This document shows, piece after piece, positions 36,323 to 46,003 of a stretch of 64,000 nucleotides of DNA (positions are counted from its first letter, which is position 1; each line of letters opens with the position of its first letter). The notes beneath the pieces were generated by a model. The model saw only the letters and a program-made list of their open reading frames with translations, was not told where the DNA came from and did no database searches. Source of the stretch: an uncultured bacterium (GTDB lineage Bacteria > Cyanobacteriota > Vampirovibrionia > Gastranaerophilales > Gastranaerophilaceae); the NCBI GenBank assembly GCA_949297715.1, contig CASFTJ010000002.1, positions 235,043 through 299,042 on the forward strand. The letters run 5' to 3'. Position numbers and translations under genes: made by a program.

Positions 36323-39151
36323 ATGATAAAAATTACCCCAAGTTTTGGCTCAGGAGAAGTTAATCAACTGCAGGCTTCATCTTTGCAGCAAAATAAATCA
36401 AAGCCTGTATCAGAGCCTGAAAGGGAAATTAAATCTCTGCCGAATGTTACACCTGATTATTCGGTCAAGACACCTTTAAAGTATTCCAAAATCGGGGAGT
36501 TTAATTTGCCGTCTGATTTAAAGGCAACGCTTTATAAGCTTTCTAACGGGCAGAGGGTTGTAATCATTCCAAAAGAAGGTAAAACCGTTGTTAAAACTTA
36601 TGTAAATACGGGCTCAATGAATGAACCTGATAATTTACGCGGAATAAGCCATTATATAGAGCACAATCTTTTTAATGGTTCAGAGGGGCTTGAGGCCGGA
36701 GATTTTTTCAAAAAAGTTGACGAAATGGGCGCTAATACAAATGCAAGTACAGGATTTTCCGAAACTAACTACTTTATAAGCTCAAACTTGCTTGAAAAAG
36801 AGGATTTGGAACAAAAAATAAAGCTTCATGCCTCAATGCTTGAAACTCCAAAGTTTTCTGAAAATATGCTTGAAAAAGAAAAAGGAATTGTAAATTCTGA
36901 GATAAATATGATTACGGGCGATCCTGTTAACGTCGGGTTAAACAAGGCTTTGAAAAATTTATACCAAGTTCAGACAAAATCCGTTGATATGATTGGCGGT
37001 ACAACTTCAAATATAACAAATCTTACAAGAGAAGATGTTGTAAATTATTTTAACAACAATTATTATCCTGCCAATATGACAACGGTTGTGACAGGTGAAG
37101 TTGATCCTGAAAAAACGATTAATCTTATATCCAAACATTTTACTTTGAATAAACGTCCGCCGGAAAACAGATATTATGAAAAGCTTACACCTCTTGAAAA
37201 GCCGGTGCGTGAGGATATTATTTCCGATAAAGCAACCGCAACATCTGTTATAATGGCATTTGACGGGCCGAAAAATAACGATGCTAAAGAAAAAATTCTA
37301 TCGCAAGCTTTAGCACAAGTTCTTACAATGTCAAAAACTTCCCGAATTGATAAAAAGCTGAAGGATTTAAACAGCAGTTCAATTACTCAAATTGAACGTA
37401 TAAGTTCAAGACCGAATGAAGGACGTGCGATTATTATTATGGCAGACGGGACGGAGGAAAATTCCGAAAAGATTATAAAGACGATTTACAATGAAATTGC
37501 TAAAATTTCAGCAAATCCGCCGACGGAAGACGAATTGAATGTTGTTAAAAAGCGTATTTTAAAGGATTTTTCAAGTCTTTTTGAATATTCAGCTTACACA
37601 AATGCACTTATTGGCGGAGTATTTCTTGATAATGATCTTAATATGGTGACTGATTTCACAAAAATTGTAAATGAGATTACGCCTCAAGATATTACAAACG
37701 CAGCTAAAAAATATTTGGACTTGAATAAATGTTCTATGTCGGTAGTTCATCCGTCAACCGCAACTCAAGAAAGTATTAAAGAAAATTATAATAAAGCTTC
37801 AAATGTGGCTTTTTCGGGTACTCCGGCTAAAAAGCACGCCGTTAATATGGATTTGGTCAAAGAATACCGCCTGAATAATAATTTTGAAGTTGTTCTGCAA
37901 GACATCAAAAATGACAATGCTTGCTTTAATATATTATATTCAAACAGCAGTATTCCGAAAAATTCAAAACCAGCAGCAGCGCCGTTGTTGTTTAAGATTT
38001 TGAATTCAGGCACAATGGATAAGAGTGAAATAGAATATCAGCAAGGATTGGATAAGGATTCAATAGATACGGTATTTGTTTCCGGTCAGACTGACTTAGT
38101 TGCCAAATCGAATTTCTTTGCAAGTGATATGCAAAAGGCTTTGAAATCAGCAAAAGAAGTTCTTCAAAATCCAAGATTCAAGCAGTCAACTTTAGATAAA
38201 ATGAAAAGCGAATTAAAAGATGAAATTTTAACCTCAGAGAAAACCGCAAACGATAAACTTATGCCTGAGTTGTATAAAGGCATACAGAGTGGATACTCAA
38301 AGGAAGAAATTTTAAATTCTATTGATTCTGTGACTTTGGATGATTTAAAGAATTTGTATGACTTTATAATCAAAAACGGGCAGGCAAATATAGTTGTATC
38401 TGCGCCGTTTTCGCAGAAGCCTGAATTGAAACAGGTTGTATTTGATGAGATTGCGGCGTTACCGGAGGTTGCGCCAAAAAATTCTGACTTATTGAAGGCT
38501 TATAAAGAAATTTCTCAAACAAAAGTGCTGACTGATGTTTATGCAAAACCGCAGGCGCATATTATAAAGGCCTATAAATTTCAGGTTAATCAAAACTTGA
38601 AAGACGAAATTACTCTGAATCTTTTGAACACAATATTAGGCGGAAATCCGTCTTCACGATTGTTTCAGGATTTGAGAGAAAGTCAAAAACTTGCTTATTC
38701 TGTTCACTCAAATTCTGATATCGTAGGTGATATCGGAGTAATTGAGCTTGAAATCGGAACTACTACCGAAAATAAAGAAACCGGAGAAGTTAGCTTTGAT
38801 AATCTTAAAAAATCCATAGACGGATTTAACAAGCATATTCAAAAAATGAAAACCGAGCATGTTACTGATGCCGAACTTGAAAATGCAAAACGCAGCTTGA
38901 AAAATTCTGTATTAAATTCAAACGAGTCCAACAGCGGTAAAAATAAATCTCTCGGATACGGGCTTGTTTCGCCTTACGGATTAGGTCAGGAGAATTTGAT
39001 TCTTGAAACCATAGACAGCATAACCGCAGATGATATTTATAATGCCGCAAATTACATATTTAAAGGCAAACCTGTTTATTCAATTGTTGCAACCGAAAAT
39101 ACCCTGAATGCCAACAAAGATTATCTGGCTACACTTGAAAAATCAGAGTAA
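36323..39151 (+). CDS. M16 family zinc metalloprotease (two-lobed) with N-terminal tag
   Basis: 942 residues. N-terminal lobe has the inverted zinc motif HYIEH (110-114) and distal ligand Glu193 in VNSEINM, so it should be active. The C-terminal lobe, inactive in such proteins, has SRLFQDLRESQKLAYSVHS, the substrate-binding R/Y pair. A linker near residue 494 contains VAFSGTPAKK, and residues 6-10 read PSFGS: both resemble the window's F-x-G tag. No signal peptide. Degrades peptides or processes exported proteins. AGGAAGGAAAA upstream. Confidence 0.9.
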   Translation: MIKITPSFGSGEVNQLQASSLQQNKSKPVSEPEREIKSLPNVTPDYSVKTPLKYSKIGEFNLPSDLKATLYKLSNGQRVVIIPKEGKTVVKTYVNTGSMNEPDNLRGISHYIEHNLFNGSEGLEAGDFFKKVDEMGANTNASTGFSETNYFISSNLLEKEDLEQKIKLHASMLETPKFSENMLEKEKGIVNSEINMITGDPVNVGLNKALKNLYQVQTKSVDMIGGTTSNITNLTREDVVNYFNNNYYPANMTTVVTGEVDPEKTINLISKHFTLNKRPPENRYYEKLTPLEKPVREDIISDKATATSVIMAFDGPKNNDAKEKILSQALAQVLTMSKTSRIDKKLKDLNSSSITQIERISSRPNEGRAIIIMADGTEENSEKIIKTIYNEIAKISANPPTEDELNVVKKRILKDFSSLFEYSAYTNALIGGVFLDNDLNMVTDFTKIVNEITPQDITNAAKKYLDLNKCSMSVVHPSTATQESIKENYNKASNVAFSGTPAKKHAVNMDLVKEYRLNNNFEVVLQDIKNDNACFNILYSNSSIPKNSKPAAAPLLFKILNSGTMDKSEIEYQQGLDKDSIDTVFVSGQTDLVAKSNFFASDMQKALKSAKEVLQNPRFKQSTLDKMKSELKDEILTSEKTANDKLMPELYKGIQSGYSKEEILNSIDSVTLDDLKNLYDFIIKNGQANIVVSAPFSQKPELKQVVFDEIAALPEVAPKNSDLLKAYKEISQTKVLTDVYAKPQAHIIKAYKFQVNQNLKDEITLNLLNTILGGNPSSRLFQDLRESQKLAYSVHSNSDIVGDIGVIELEIGTTTENKETGEVSFDNLKKSIDGFNKHIQKMKTEHVTDAELENAKRSLKNSVLNSNESNSGKNKSLGYGLVSPYGLGQENLILETIDSITADDIYNAANYIFKGKPVYSIVATENTLNANKDYLATLEKSE

Positions 39152-39176
39152 TTTTTAGGCAATAAAGGTTTTTAAA

Positions 39177-39380
39177 TTAATCAAACCTTGAAAGATCTCT
39201 GTAGGCAGTAATAGCATAAATTATAGCAGAAACCCCGACAAGAATATAAACAATTCTTGCTAATAAAGTCATATCCCCGAAGATTAAAGCCACAAGGTCA
39301 ATTCCGAAAGCTCCGACAAGTCCCCAGTTAATAGCACCGATAAGAACAAGTACAAATGTTATAATTTTTAAAATATGCAT
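39177..39380 (-). CDS. DUF378 small membrane protein
   Basis: 67 residues from the second ATG, which has AAGGAG seven bases upstream. Two helices: LKIITFVLVLIGAINWGLVG and ARIVYILVGVSAIIYAI. The G-A-I-N-W-G-L motif is diagnostic of DUF378. Function unknown. Confidence 0.85.
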   Translation of the reverse strand: MHILKIITFVLVLIGAINWGLVGAFGIDLVALIFGDMTLLARIVYILVGVSAIIYAITAYRDLSRFD

Positions 39381-39478
39381 AAAAAATCTCCTTTTATGCA
39401 TAATATAGTTTACTTCAAATTAAATTACATTCGCTAAAATGTTATTATCCACTTTCATAAGTTTGATAAAAAGTAATA

Positions 39479-39516
39479 ATAAAAAACAAGCCCGAAAATA
39501 AATTCGGACTTGTTTA
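39479..39516 (-). terminator. Terminator of gap
   Basis: Stem AAACAAGCCCGAA/TTCGGACTTGTTT with one mismatch, followed on the minus strand by a T-run. Directly after the GAPDH stop. Confidence 0.85.
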
Positions 39517-39539
39517 AGATTTTATAATTTATTTAAAAA

Positions 39540-40508
<969 letters not shown>

Positions 40509-40544
40509 TTACTCCTTCTTATTTTGTAAATCTATAACATGTAC

Positions 40545-40573
40545 TTTATAGCACCAACAAAAAAACTAATCAA
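40545..40573 (-). promoter_or_regulatory. Promoter of gap
   Basis: Minus strand TTGATT (40568-40573), 17-base spacer, TATAAA (40545-40550), about 43 bases upstream of the ATG. Confidence 0.5.
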
Positions 40574-40611
40574 TAGGTTTAGACCTTCTGAATTATTAAG
40601 AAATAGTTAAG

Positions 40612-41265
40612 TTATTTTATTTTATAAGGATAATCGTCACTAATTTTCCAGCCATCATACATAATTAAAGATGAACAATACATAGCTTTGGATTTGCAAA
40701 CCTCAAGCAGTCGAGTGCGTGAGCAATTATTCTTACAATTCGCCGGAAAGTAGGCATCAAAGGGAATTTGTTTATACCGACTAAGACCAGCATTATAACC
40801 TTCTTCGGTGCATAAGAGAAAATCAAATCTGTCATAACCTAAGGTATTAGCACCTTTATCCCCGTTATAGTCAAATTGAATGTCCATACAGTATCCTATG
40901 CTCATAGTAGTTGTAGAACCGTCAGCAAATATTAATTTTAGTTTTCCGTTAGTTTCATCTATGAAAAGAGTTTTAAGGTATTTTGCAAGATATAAGTTGT
41001 AAAATTCTTTAGTTCCAGCGGGGTTTGCAACAATATTTCCGTCGCCATCCGCCATTCGTGCAGCTTTAGTCCAACTGAAAGCTGGTCCATTATCAATTTC
41101 TGATAATTTTACAGCTTGAGCCATTGTTGTATAAAACCTTTTGATTCGAGCTTCTGCTTCTTGTTTTTTATATTTGAATAAAAGGCTGGGGAAGGTCATT
41201 GCTGCCACAAGTCCGATTATTCCGATTGTTATCAATACCTCCGCCATTGTAAATGCTTTTTTCAT
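40612..41265 (-). CDS. Type IV pilin-like protein, locus 2
   Basis: 217 residues. Prepilin site KKA|FTMAEVLI (Ala instead of Gly at -1), helix TIGIIGLVAAMTFPSLL, then a globular domain. It ends CKSKAMYCSSLIMYDGWKI, sharing the locus 1 and 4 tail signature. GGAGGG precedes the ATG. Contains YNGDKGANTLGYDRFDFL, equivalent to the DxNGxKGPN block of locus 1. Divergent from a small XRE gene 56 bases away. Confidence 0.88.
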   Translation of the reverse strand: MKKAFTMAEVLITIGIIGLVAAMTFPSLLFKYKKQEAEARIKRFYTTMAQAVKLSEIDNGPAFSWTKAARMADGDGNIVANPAGTKEFYNLYLAKYLKTLFIDETNGKLKLIFADGSTTTMSIGYCMDIQFDYNGDKGANTLGYDRFDFLLCTEEGYNAGLSRYKQIPFDAYFPANCKNNCSRTRLLEVCKSKAMYCSSLIMYDGWKISDDYPYKIK

Positions 41266-41321
41266 ACACCCTCCATTTTAAAAAAAAAAATATTAAACGT
41301 TATTACAATATTATTAAATAC

Positions 41322-41594
41322 ATGAATAATATTATTAGTCAATTGATTAATAAAAATTCTAAATTTATAATTAATGTTAGACTTGCTGACATGATTAAAA
41401 ATAAATTGTCGGAAATGATGGGGATAAGACGAATGAACATGGCCGAAACCGCCAGAATCGCCGGTTTAAGCCATGTAGCAGTCTTCAAAATCTATCATAA
41501 CAAAACAAAAACAATTGAACTTGAAACTATAAACAAACTGTGTTATGCTCTCAATTGCAGAATTCAGGATATATTCGAGTATATCCCTGACTAG
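41322..41594 (+). CDS. XRE-like regulator paired with pilin 2
   Basis: 90 residues from the ATG at 41322; the frame is open further upstream but would overlap the pilin start. HTH resembles the YozG type: RLADMIKNKLSEMMGIRRM, then ETARIAGLSHVAVFKIYHNK, TIELETINKLCYALNCRIQD. No clear Shine-Dalgarno. Located head to head with the pilin gene and 12 bases before the next small gene, so they may be co-transcribed. Confidence 0.78.
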   Translation: MNNIISQLINKNSKFIINVRLADMIKNKLSEMMGIRRMNMAETARIAGLSHVAVFKIYHNKTKTIELETINKLCYALNCRIQDIFEYIPD

Positions 41595-41606
41595 ATTAGG
41601 GCAGAT

Positions 41607-41930
41607 ATGAAAATACAACAAATTAACACACACAGTTTTACAGGTAATTCGTCATCAAAAAGCTGGTTAGATCGTATTCACGAAAACACAAAAAACAAAG
41701 CCGATATGACAGATGCAATAGTAGTTCCGAGAACCATATTCAAAGGTTATTTAGGGATAATGACAGGAACGACGATTGTAACGCTTGGCGGGCTTGTAAA
41801 CAAGGCAAAGCATCCTAAAATATTCAAAAGCGTAATGGCGGCAGGACTTTTAACTTCGCTATACGGAACTTGGGCATTTGTAAGACCGTTTATTGTTAAA
41901 GATGCTAAAGGTGTTGAAAAAGCGAAGTAA
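41607..41930 (+). CDS. Small tagged membrane protein
   Basis: 107 residues. N-terminal SFTGNSSSK tag near 9-17, then helices FKGYLGIMTGTTIVTLGGLV (about 48-68) and VMAAGLLTSLYGTWAFVRPF (about 77-97). No known family. Follows the locus 2 XRE gene closely and abuts the end of convergent radA (next base). Confidence 0.72.
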   Translation: MKIQQINTHSFTGNSSSKSWLDRIHENTKNKADMTDAIVVPRTIFKGYLGIMTGTTIVTLGGLVNKAKHPKIFKSVMAAGLLTSLYGTWAFVRPFIVKDAKGVEKAK

Positions 41931-43304
41931 TTACTGAGGTGAAACGCAGGCTGTAATTGCGTCCATAAGCCTTTTGACTTTTACGATTTCAATTTTCCCG
42001 ATATTTTCGGGAACATCATTTGAAAAAGGAATAATTGCTTTTTTAAACCCTGTTGCTATTGCTTCGTTAAGACGTTTTTCGATATTATTTACGGGATGAA
42101 TTTCTCCGGAAAGCCCGATTTCACCGATAATAACGGTTTGGCTGTCGACTACGACATCTCTTGCGCAGGTTGCAACGGCAATCGCAATTCCTAAATCGGC
42201 ACTTGGCTCGTCAACTTCGATTCCGCCTGTAACATTTACATAAACATCCTGTTTTGAAAGATTAAGCCCAATTCTCTTTTCTAAGACAGCCAGAATTTGG
42301 TGAAGTCTGCTTAAATCGACTCCGTTTGTGACACGTCTTGGGGCTGCGTAAGGGGTGGTTCCAACAAGTGCCTGAATTTCAACCAGAAGCGGGCGGGTGC
42401 CCTCGTTTGTTACAATAATTGCGCTTCCCGGAGCTGCCACTTGAGAGCGTTCGTTTAAGAATAATTCGTTCGGGTTTGTAACACAGCTTAAGCCGTCTTC
42501 TTTCATTTCAAAAATCCCGACTTCTGAGGTGTTGCCGAATCTGTTTTTCATTGAACGGAGCATTCTGTAGGATTTGTATTTGTCGCCTTCAAAATAAATA
42601 ACCGTATCGACCATGTGTTCAAGAACTTTAGGGCCTGCAATGCTTCCTTCTTTTGTGACATGACCTATTACAACTGTTGTAATATTTTTGCTTTTTGCAA
42701 TATGCATCAGAATATTACAGCACTCTCTTATTTGAGAAACACTGCCTGCAGTGCTTGCGGCGTTGTTCGAATAAATTGCCTGAATACTGTCTATCACAAC
42801 AAAGTCAGGCATGATTTCTTCAATCTGGGTTTTAATATTCTCCATATTGGTCTGAGGATAAATAAACAGATTATCCGAATTAATCTTAAGTCTGTCAGCA
42901 CGAAGTTTAAGCTGATTTGCGCTTTCTTCAGCCGATACATAAAGAACTTTTTTACTGTTTTTGCACAGTTCACCGCAGGTTTGAAGGGTGATTGTTGATT
43001 TTCCGATTCCCGGATCTCCCGCAAGAAGCACCAGCGAACCCTGAACAAAGCCTCCGCCTAATATTCTGTCAAATTCCGAAATATTAGTGCTTATTCGAAC
43101 CCCTTCATCAACTTCGATTTCCTTTAGAAGTTTAGGTTTTTCGGTATTTATAAACTCGTTAGCTGCGGCATTCGGCATTTTGGCAGAAAATTGAACTTCT
43201 TCGGTTAAGCTTCCCCAGCTTCCGCATTCGGGACATTTGCCAAGATACCCTGCCGTTTCATATCCGCATTCCGAGCATATCCATTTTGACTTAACTTTTG
43301 CCAT
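41931..43304 (-). CDS. radA: DNA repair protein RadA
   Basis: 457 residues. N-terminal zinc finger CSECGYETAGYLGKCPEC (Cys10, 13, 24, 27), RecA-like core with Walker A GDPGIGKS (96-103) and SAEES, the RadA-specific KNRFG motif, and a Lon-like C-terminal domain. It promotes branch migration during recombinational repair in the cytoplasm. Monocistronic, no good Shine-Dalgarno visible. Confidence 0.96.
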   Translation of the reverse strand: MAKVKSKWICSECGYETAGYLGKCPECGSWGSLTEEVQFSAKMPNAAANEFINTEKPKLLKEIEVDEGVRISTNISEFDRILGGGFVQGSLVLLAGDPGIGKSTITLQTCGELCKNSKKVLYVSAEESANQLKLRADRLKINSDNLFIYPQTNMENIKTQIEEIMPDFVVIDSIQAIYSNNAASTAGSVSQIRECCNILMHIAKSKNITTVVIGHVTKEGSIAGPKVLEHMVDTVIYFEGDKYKSYRMLRSMKNRFGNTSEVGIFEMKEDGLSCVTNPNELFLNERSQVAAPGSAIIVTNEGTRPLLVEIQALVGTTPYAAPRRVTNGVDLSRLHQILAVLEKRIGLNLSKQDVYVNVTGGIEVDEPSADLGIAIAVATCARDVVVDSQTVIIGEIGLSGEIHPVNNIEKRLNEAIATGFKKAIIPFSNDVPENIGKIEIVKVKRLMDAITACVSPQ

Positions 43305-43346
43305 AAATTGATTATATTATTGTTGTTTTTTTTAGTCAATCTTCAT

Positions 43347-43376
43347 GAAAAAAGGCGCCGCATTTGCGGCGCCTGA
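43347..43376 (-). terminator. Terminator
   Basis: Perfect GGCGCCGC stem (AGGCGCCGC/GCGGCGCCT) around an ATTT loop, followed on the minus strand by six T. Ends the transcript of the exported protein gene upstream of radA. Confidence 0.88.
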
Positions 43377-43396
43377 ATTTTGGTATTTGAAATTAA

Positions 43397-44587
43397 TTAT
43401 TTTTCATCTGTTGTTTGCGTGGAATCCGATGCGGCTGCTTCTGTGGTTTCTTCAGTTGCTGCAGCTGGGGTTTCTTCCTCTGTTGCTTCTTCTTTAACAA
43501 TCGGTTTTCCTGTTGCGTTAATCAAATTCAAATCATAAACTCTTAATGCAAAATATGGTGATTTTTTGTCAAATTCCTGCAAGAATACTACAAAAGTATC
43601 ATCCAAATAGCATTTTCTCGGAGCCTGTTTCTTTTCGATAGAAACACTGCAAGTTGCAGCCATAGCGGCTTCACTTTTTAATTTAACGCCTTCGTTATCC
43701 ATTGTGAATTGTAATGTTTGGATTGCATTATCAATTGTTATGTCTTTTCCTTTAACCTGTTTTCCTGTTAATTCAGAGAACTGTTGTAATTTATACAGAT
43801 TAAGATTAGGCACTCTGAGCTCATCTTTTTCAAGAAAGTCGTGCCAGCCCATATATCCGCGTTCTTTATAAATCATATCTTTATAAAGTTTGTCGAAAGT
43901 TTTGTTGTCATCTGTTCTGTAAAGGTAAACAATATCTTTTCCTGTTGTTTGAATTGAAACAGCAAAATCATTTTGGGAGTTGTAGAACAGGATTTTAACC
44001 ATATCATCAAGCTTGCTGTCTGATTTTGGGCTTATGCCGAAGTAATCGACTTTGCCGCTGAATTTTGAAAATCTTCCTGGTTCAAGTTTGTCAAACGGGG
44101 TATAATACTTGAAATCTTTTTTAAGCATGGCGTAGAAAAGATATTTATCGGGTGACGGTGTCCAGTCTATCATTCCTATAATATCGCTTGTTTCGTTGAA
44201 TTTTTGCATCACACCGTTTTCAATTTGAGTTTTTAATTCGGGTGAAATTAGCCCGAAGGTTTTGTAGTAATAATTTGAGCTAATCATATCAGCTTTAAAT
44301 TTTTGCTTGTTTAATTCTTTTACATCAATATTTTTTTCGTCGCCTGCAAGTTTAACCGGGCCTTTTACGAGGTTGTCCTGAAAGTCGTTCCATACGATTT
44401 GGAAGGTTCCAACCCAAGCTCTGTTTTGCTGATCGGTTTTGGATTGCATAGTCGGGATTAAAACAAAATCCGTATTTGTTTTGTCTTTGCCGAATGCAAA
44501 AGCCTCTTTTGGGGTAAAACGGCTTAAAGCAAAGCCTATTCCAAAGCTTACGGCGAACAGTGCAATAAATGCAAATAATTTTTTCAT
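43397..44587 (-). CDS. Exported protein of unknown function
   Basis: 396 residues. Signal peptide KLFAFIALFAVSFGIGFALS, probable cleavage after AFA at about 32. No lipobox. The body resembles a globular secreted domain (WVGTFQIVWNDFQDNLVKGP near 57-76 recalls serpin-like or DUF4450-type exported domains, not assigned). C-terminal 35 residues are Glu/Ala/Thr-rich and disordered. GGAG precedes the ATG. Confidence 0.72.
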   Translation of the reverse strand: MKKLFAFIALFAVSFGIGFALSRFTPKEAFAFGKDKTNTDFVLIPTMQSKTDQQNRAWVGTFQIVWNDFQDNLVKGPVKLAGDEKNIDVKELNKQKFKADMISSNYYYKTFGLISPELKTQIENGVMQKFNETSDIIGMIDWTPSPDKYLFYAMLKKDFKYYTPFDKLEPGRFSKFSGKVDYFGISPKSDSKLDDMVKILFYNSQNDFAVSIQTTGKDIVYLYRTDDNKTFDKLYKDMIYKERGYMGWHDFLEKDELRVPNLNLYKLQQFSELTGKQVKGKDITIDNAIQTLQFTMDNEGVKLKSEAAMAATCSVSIEKKQAPRKCYLDDTFVVFLQEFDKKSPYFALRVYDLNLINATGKPIVKEEATEEETPAAATEETTEAAASDSTQTTDEK

Positions 44588-44621
44588 ATTTTCTCCTTTA
44601 TTTTTACTGGCACACGTGTTT

Positions 44622-44990
44622 TTATTCCAAATTTAAAAATCTAAAGAAGCTTTTAATATTACCTGATGCATTTTTAGCATGCGGAATATCGGCTTCTTTA
44701 TAGTATTTTTCGTAATTTCTGATAATATTATCGGGCAAATCTTCTCCGCTTGCAAGTATTTCGGAAATAAGCGCCAAATACTCATCCTGTTCTTCCCGAT
44801 AGTCGATGTCACGTTTTCTCAAATCCTCGTCAGCCTCCAAGTGAACAAGGGCATGAAAGGCTGCGTGAATGCTTTTATCCTTTGTATCGGGCGGAAACCT
44901 TAAAAGAGCTTCACGCACAGGAATATAGCCGAGCAAAGCTTTTTTTACAAGCTCGGATACAAGAAGTCGTTCTTCTTTTTCAATATCCAT
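44622..44990 (-). CDS. Unrecognised protein coupled to BlaI
   Basis: 122 residues, helical, acidic. No known motif; it has LVKKALLGYIPVREALLRFP and HAAFHALVHLEADEDLRKR. Starts by TAATG overlap with the BlaI-type gene, so translated from the same message. Possibly a partner or target of the repressor. Confidence 0.65.
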   Translation of the reverse strand: MDIEKEERLLVSELVKKALLGYIPVREALLRFPPDTKDKSIHAAFHALVHLEADEDLRKRDIDYREEQDEYLALISEILASGEDLPDNIIRNYEKYYKEADIPHAKNASGNIKSFFRFLNLE

Positions 44991-45331
44991 TATACAAGAA
45001 GTCCGCTGTGTTCTTTTTCGATAAATCTTATCATTTCAGCGTAATTTTTATCGAAAAACTGTTCTGCAACCGTATTAAGTGCATCAAGTGCCATTTCACG
45101 TTTGTTCAAAGCTGCACGGTAGAAGAATTTTTTACCAACCTTATATCTAACTAAAATACTTTTCAGGGTAAGTCTGTCCATAACCGTTTTGATTGTAGTG
45201 TAAGCTCTTTCAACACCGTTAGCGGAAAGAGTATCTACAACATCTTGAATGGAAATATCACGTTCTTCACACTCTGCGGTAAGAGTCCAAATTGTGTTTA
45301 AAATATCAATTTCCAGTTTGCCGCAAGCCAT
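44990..45331 (-). CDS. BlaI/MecI/CopY-family repressor
   Basis: 113 residues. Winged-helix domain: ILNTIWTLTAECEERDISIQ, DVVDTLSANGVERAYTTIKT with the recognition helix YTTIKTVMDRL, then KKFFYRAALNKREM, typical of penicillinase or copper-type repressors. No BlaR1 sensor, beta-lactamase or copper gene is adjacent. AGGAAAAATG start. Probably autoregulatory. Confidence 0.85.
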   Translation of the reverse strand: MACGKLEIDILNTIWTLTAECEERDISIQDVVDTLSANGVERAYTTIKTVMDRLTLKSILVRYKVGKKFFYRAALNKREMALDALNTVAEQFFDKNYAEMIRFIEKEHSGLLV

Positions 45332-45380
45332 TTTTCCTCACTTTTCTATTGTCTTATCTATATTTATACCAACGAATTAC

Positions 45381-45412
45381 TAACATTGTAACATAAAAGA
45401 ATTATATTTCAA
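45381..45412 (-). promoter_or_regulatory. Promoter and possible operator of the BlaI operon
   Basis: Minus strand TTGAAA (45407-45412), 16-base spacer, TACAAT (45385-45390). TACAATGTTA at 45381-45390 is close to the BlaI operator core TACANNTGTA (8 of 10) and covers the -10, consistent with self-repression. Confidence 0.4.
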
Positions 45413-45579
45413 GCACTTTTTTAAGGGAATTTAGGGATAATTTTAAATTTTTTTTTAAGTGTCTGATAAAAAGGAAAATCGCCCAAGGTGAGCTTAGGCG
45501 AGAATTATAACAAATAGTTTATTAAAAAGTCTTTTTTATTAGTTAAAGTAAGTCGGAAGTTTTGGTGACTTAACCTAAA

Positions 45580-45608
45580 AGCCTTGCTTGTTTGTTACAA
45601 GCAAGGCT
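45580..45608 (-). terminator. Perfect 12-bp hairpin, possible terminator
   Basis: AGCCTTGCTTGT / ACAAGCAAGGCT around TTGTT. On the minus strand it is followed by TTTTAGG, so it may end transcripts coming through the repeats from the pilin 3 gene. The T-run is short. Part of a 672-base gene-free stretch (45332-46003) that otherwise holds the BlaI promoter, a small hairpin at 45490-45510 and the repeats below. Confidence 0.5.
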
Positions 45609-45646
45609 CTTGGCAATTTGCATTTTTTGTAACTTATATTATGCAA

Positions 45647-45755
45647 AGTTTCTCACTAAACCATTTTGTCTTCCACTGTCATTCTGAACTTGTTTCAGAA
45701 TCTCGTTGAGATGCTGAGATAAACTCAGCATGACAAAATGGTTTGTTCTTGTTTT
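45647..45755. repeat. Intergenic cloverleaf-like repeat, copy 1
   Basis: 109 bases. Outer arms AAACCATTTTGTC (45658-45670) and GACAAAATGGTTT (45732-45744) are exact inverse complements. Between them lie three small hairpins: TCTGAA/TTCAGA, ATCTC/GAGAT and GCTGAG/CTCAGC; the inner GTCAT/ATGAC can form an alternative closing stem. The GTCATTCTGAAC start recalls widespread bacterial palindromic intergenic repeats; no ORF. Confidence 0.9.
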
Positions 45756-45832
45756 CATGGGATCCTTCGCTGACGCTCAGGATGACACCTCTGTTTTATG
45801 GGATTCTTCGCCTTCGGCTCAGAATGACGTCC
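45756..45832. repeat. Companion short repeats TTCG...CTCAGxATGAC
   Basis: Two units GGATCCTTCGCTGACGCTCAGGATGAC-like and GGATTCTTCGCCTTCGGCTCAGAATGAC-like lie between the cloverleaf copies; a third follows copy 2 (about 45945-45974). Each is itself a small hairpin (GAxxCTTCG / CTCAGxATG). Described in fragments; about 28 bases each. Confidence 0.75.
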
Positions 45833-45941
45833 AGTTTCTCACTAAACCATTTTGTCTTCCACTGTCATTCTAAACTTGTTTCAGAATCTCGTTGAGATGC
45901 TGAGATAAACTCAGCATGACAAAATGGTTTGTTCTTGTTTT
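45833..45941. repeat. Intergenic cloverleaf-like repeat, copy 2
   Basis: Same 109 bases as copy 1 in direct orientation, 186 bases apart, with a single G to A difference in the first inner hairpin region (CATTCTAAAC against CATTCTGAAC). Near identity implies a recent duplication or gene conversion. Confidence 0.92.
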
Positions 45942-46003
45942 TAGGGAGATCCTTCGTTGATGCTCAGAATGACGTGTTTTTTTTAACTTAACGTCTTTGC
46001 TGA

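Noticed and set aside
41253..41321. Longer N-terminal extension of the locus 2 XRE gene
   Set aside because: It would overlap the divergent pilin start and its translation does not look like HTH sequence.
45658..45744. Cloverleaf structure that could be a tRNA
   Set aside because: No T-loop, no anticodon loop geometry and no CCA; arms do not fit tRNA lengths.
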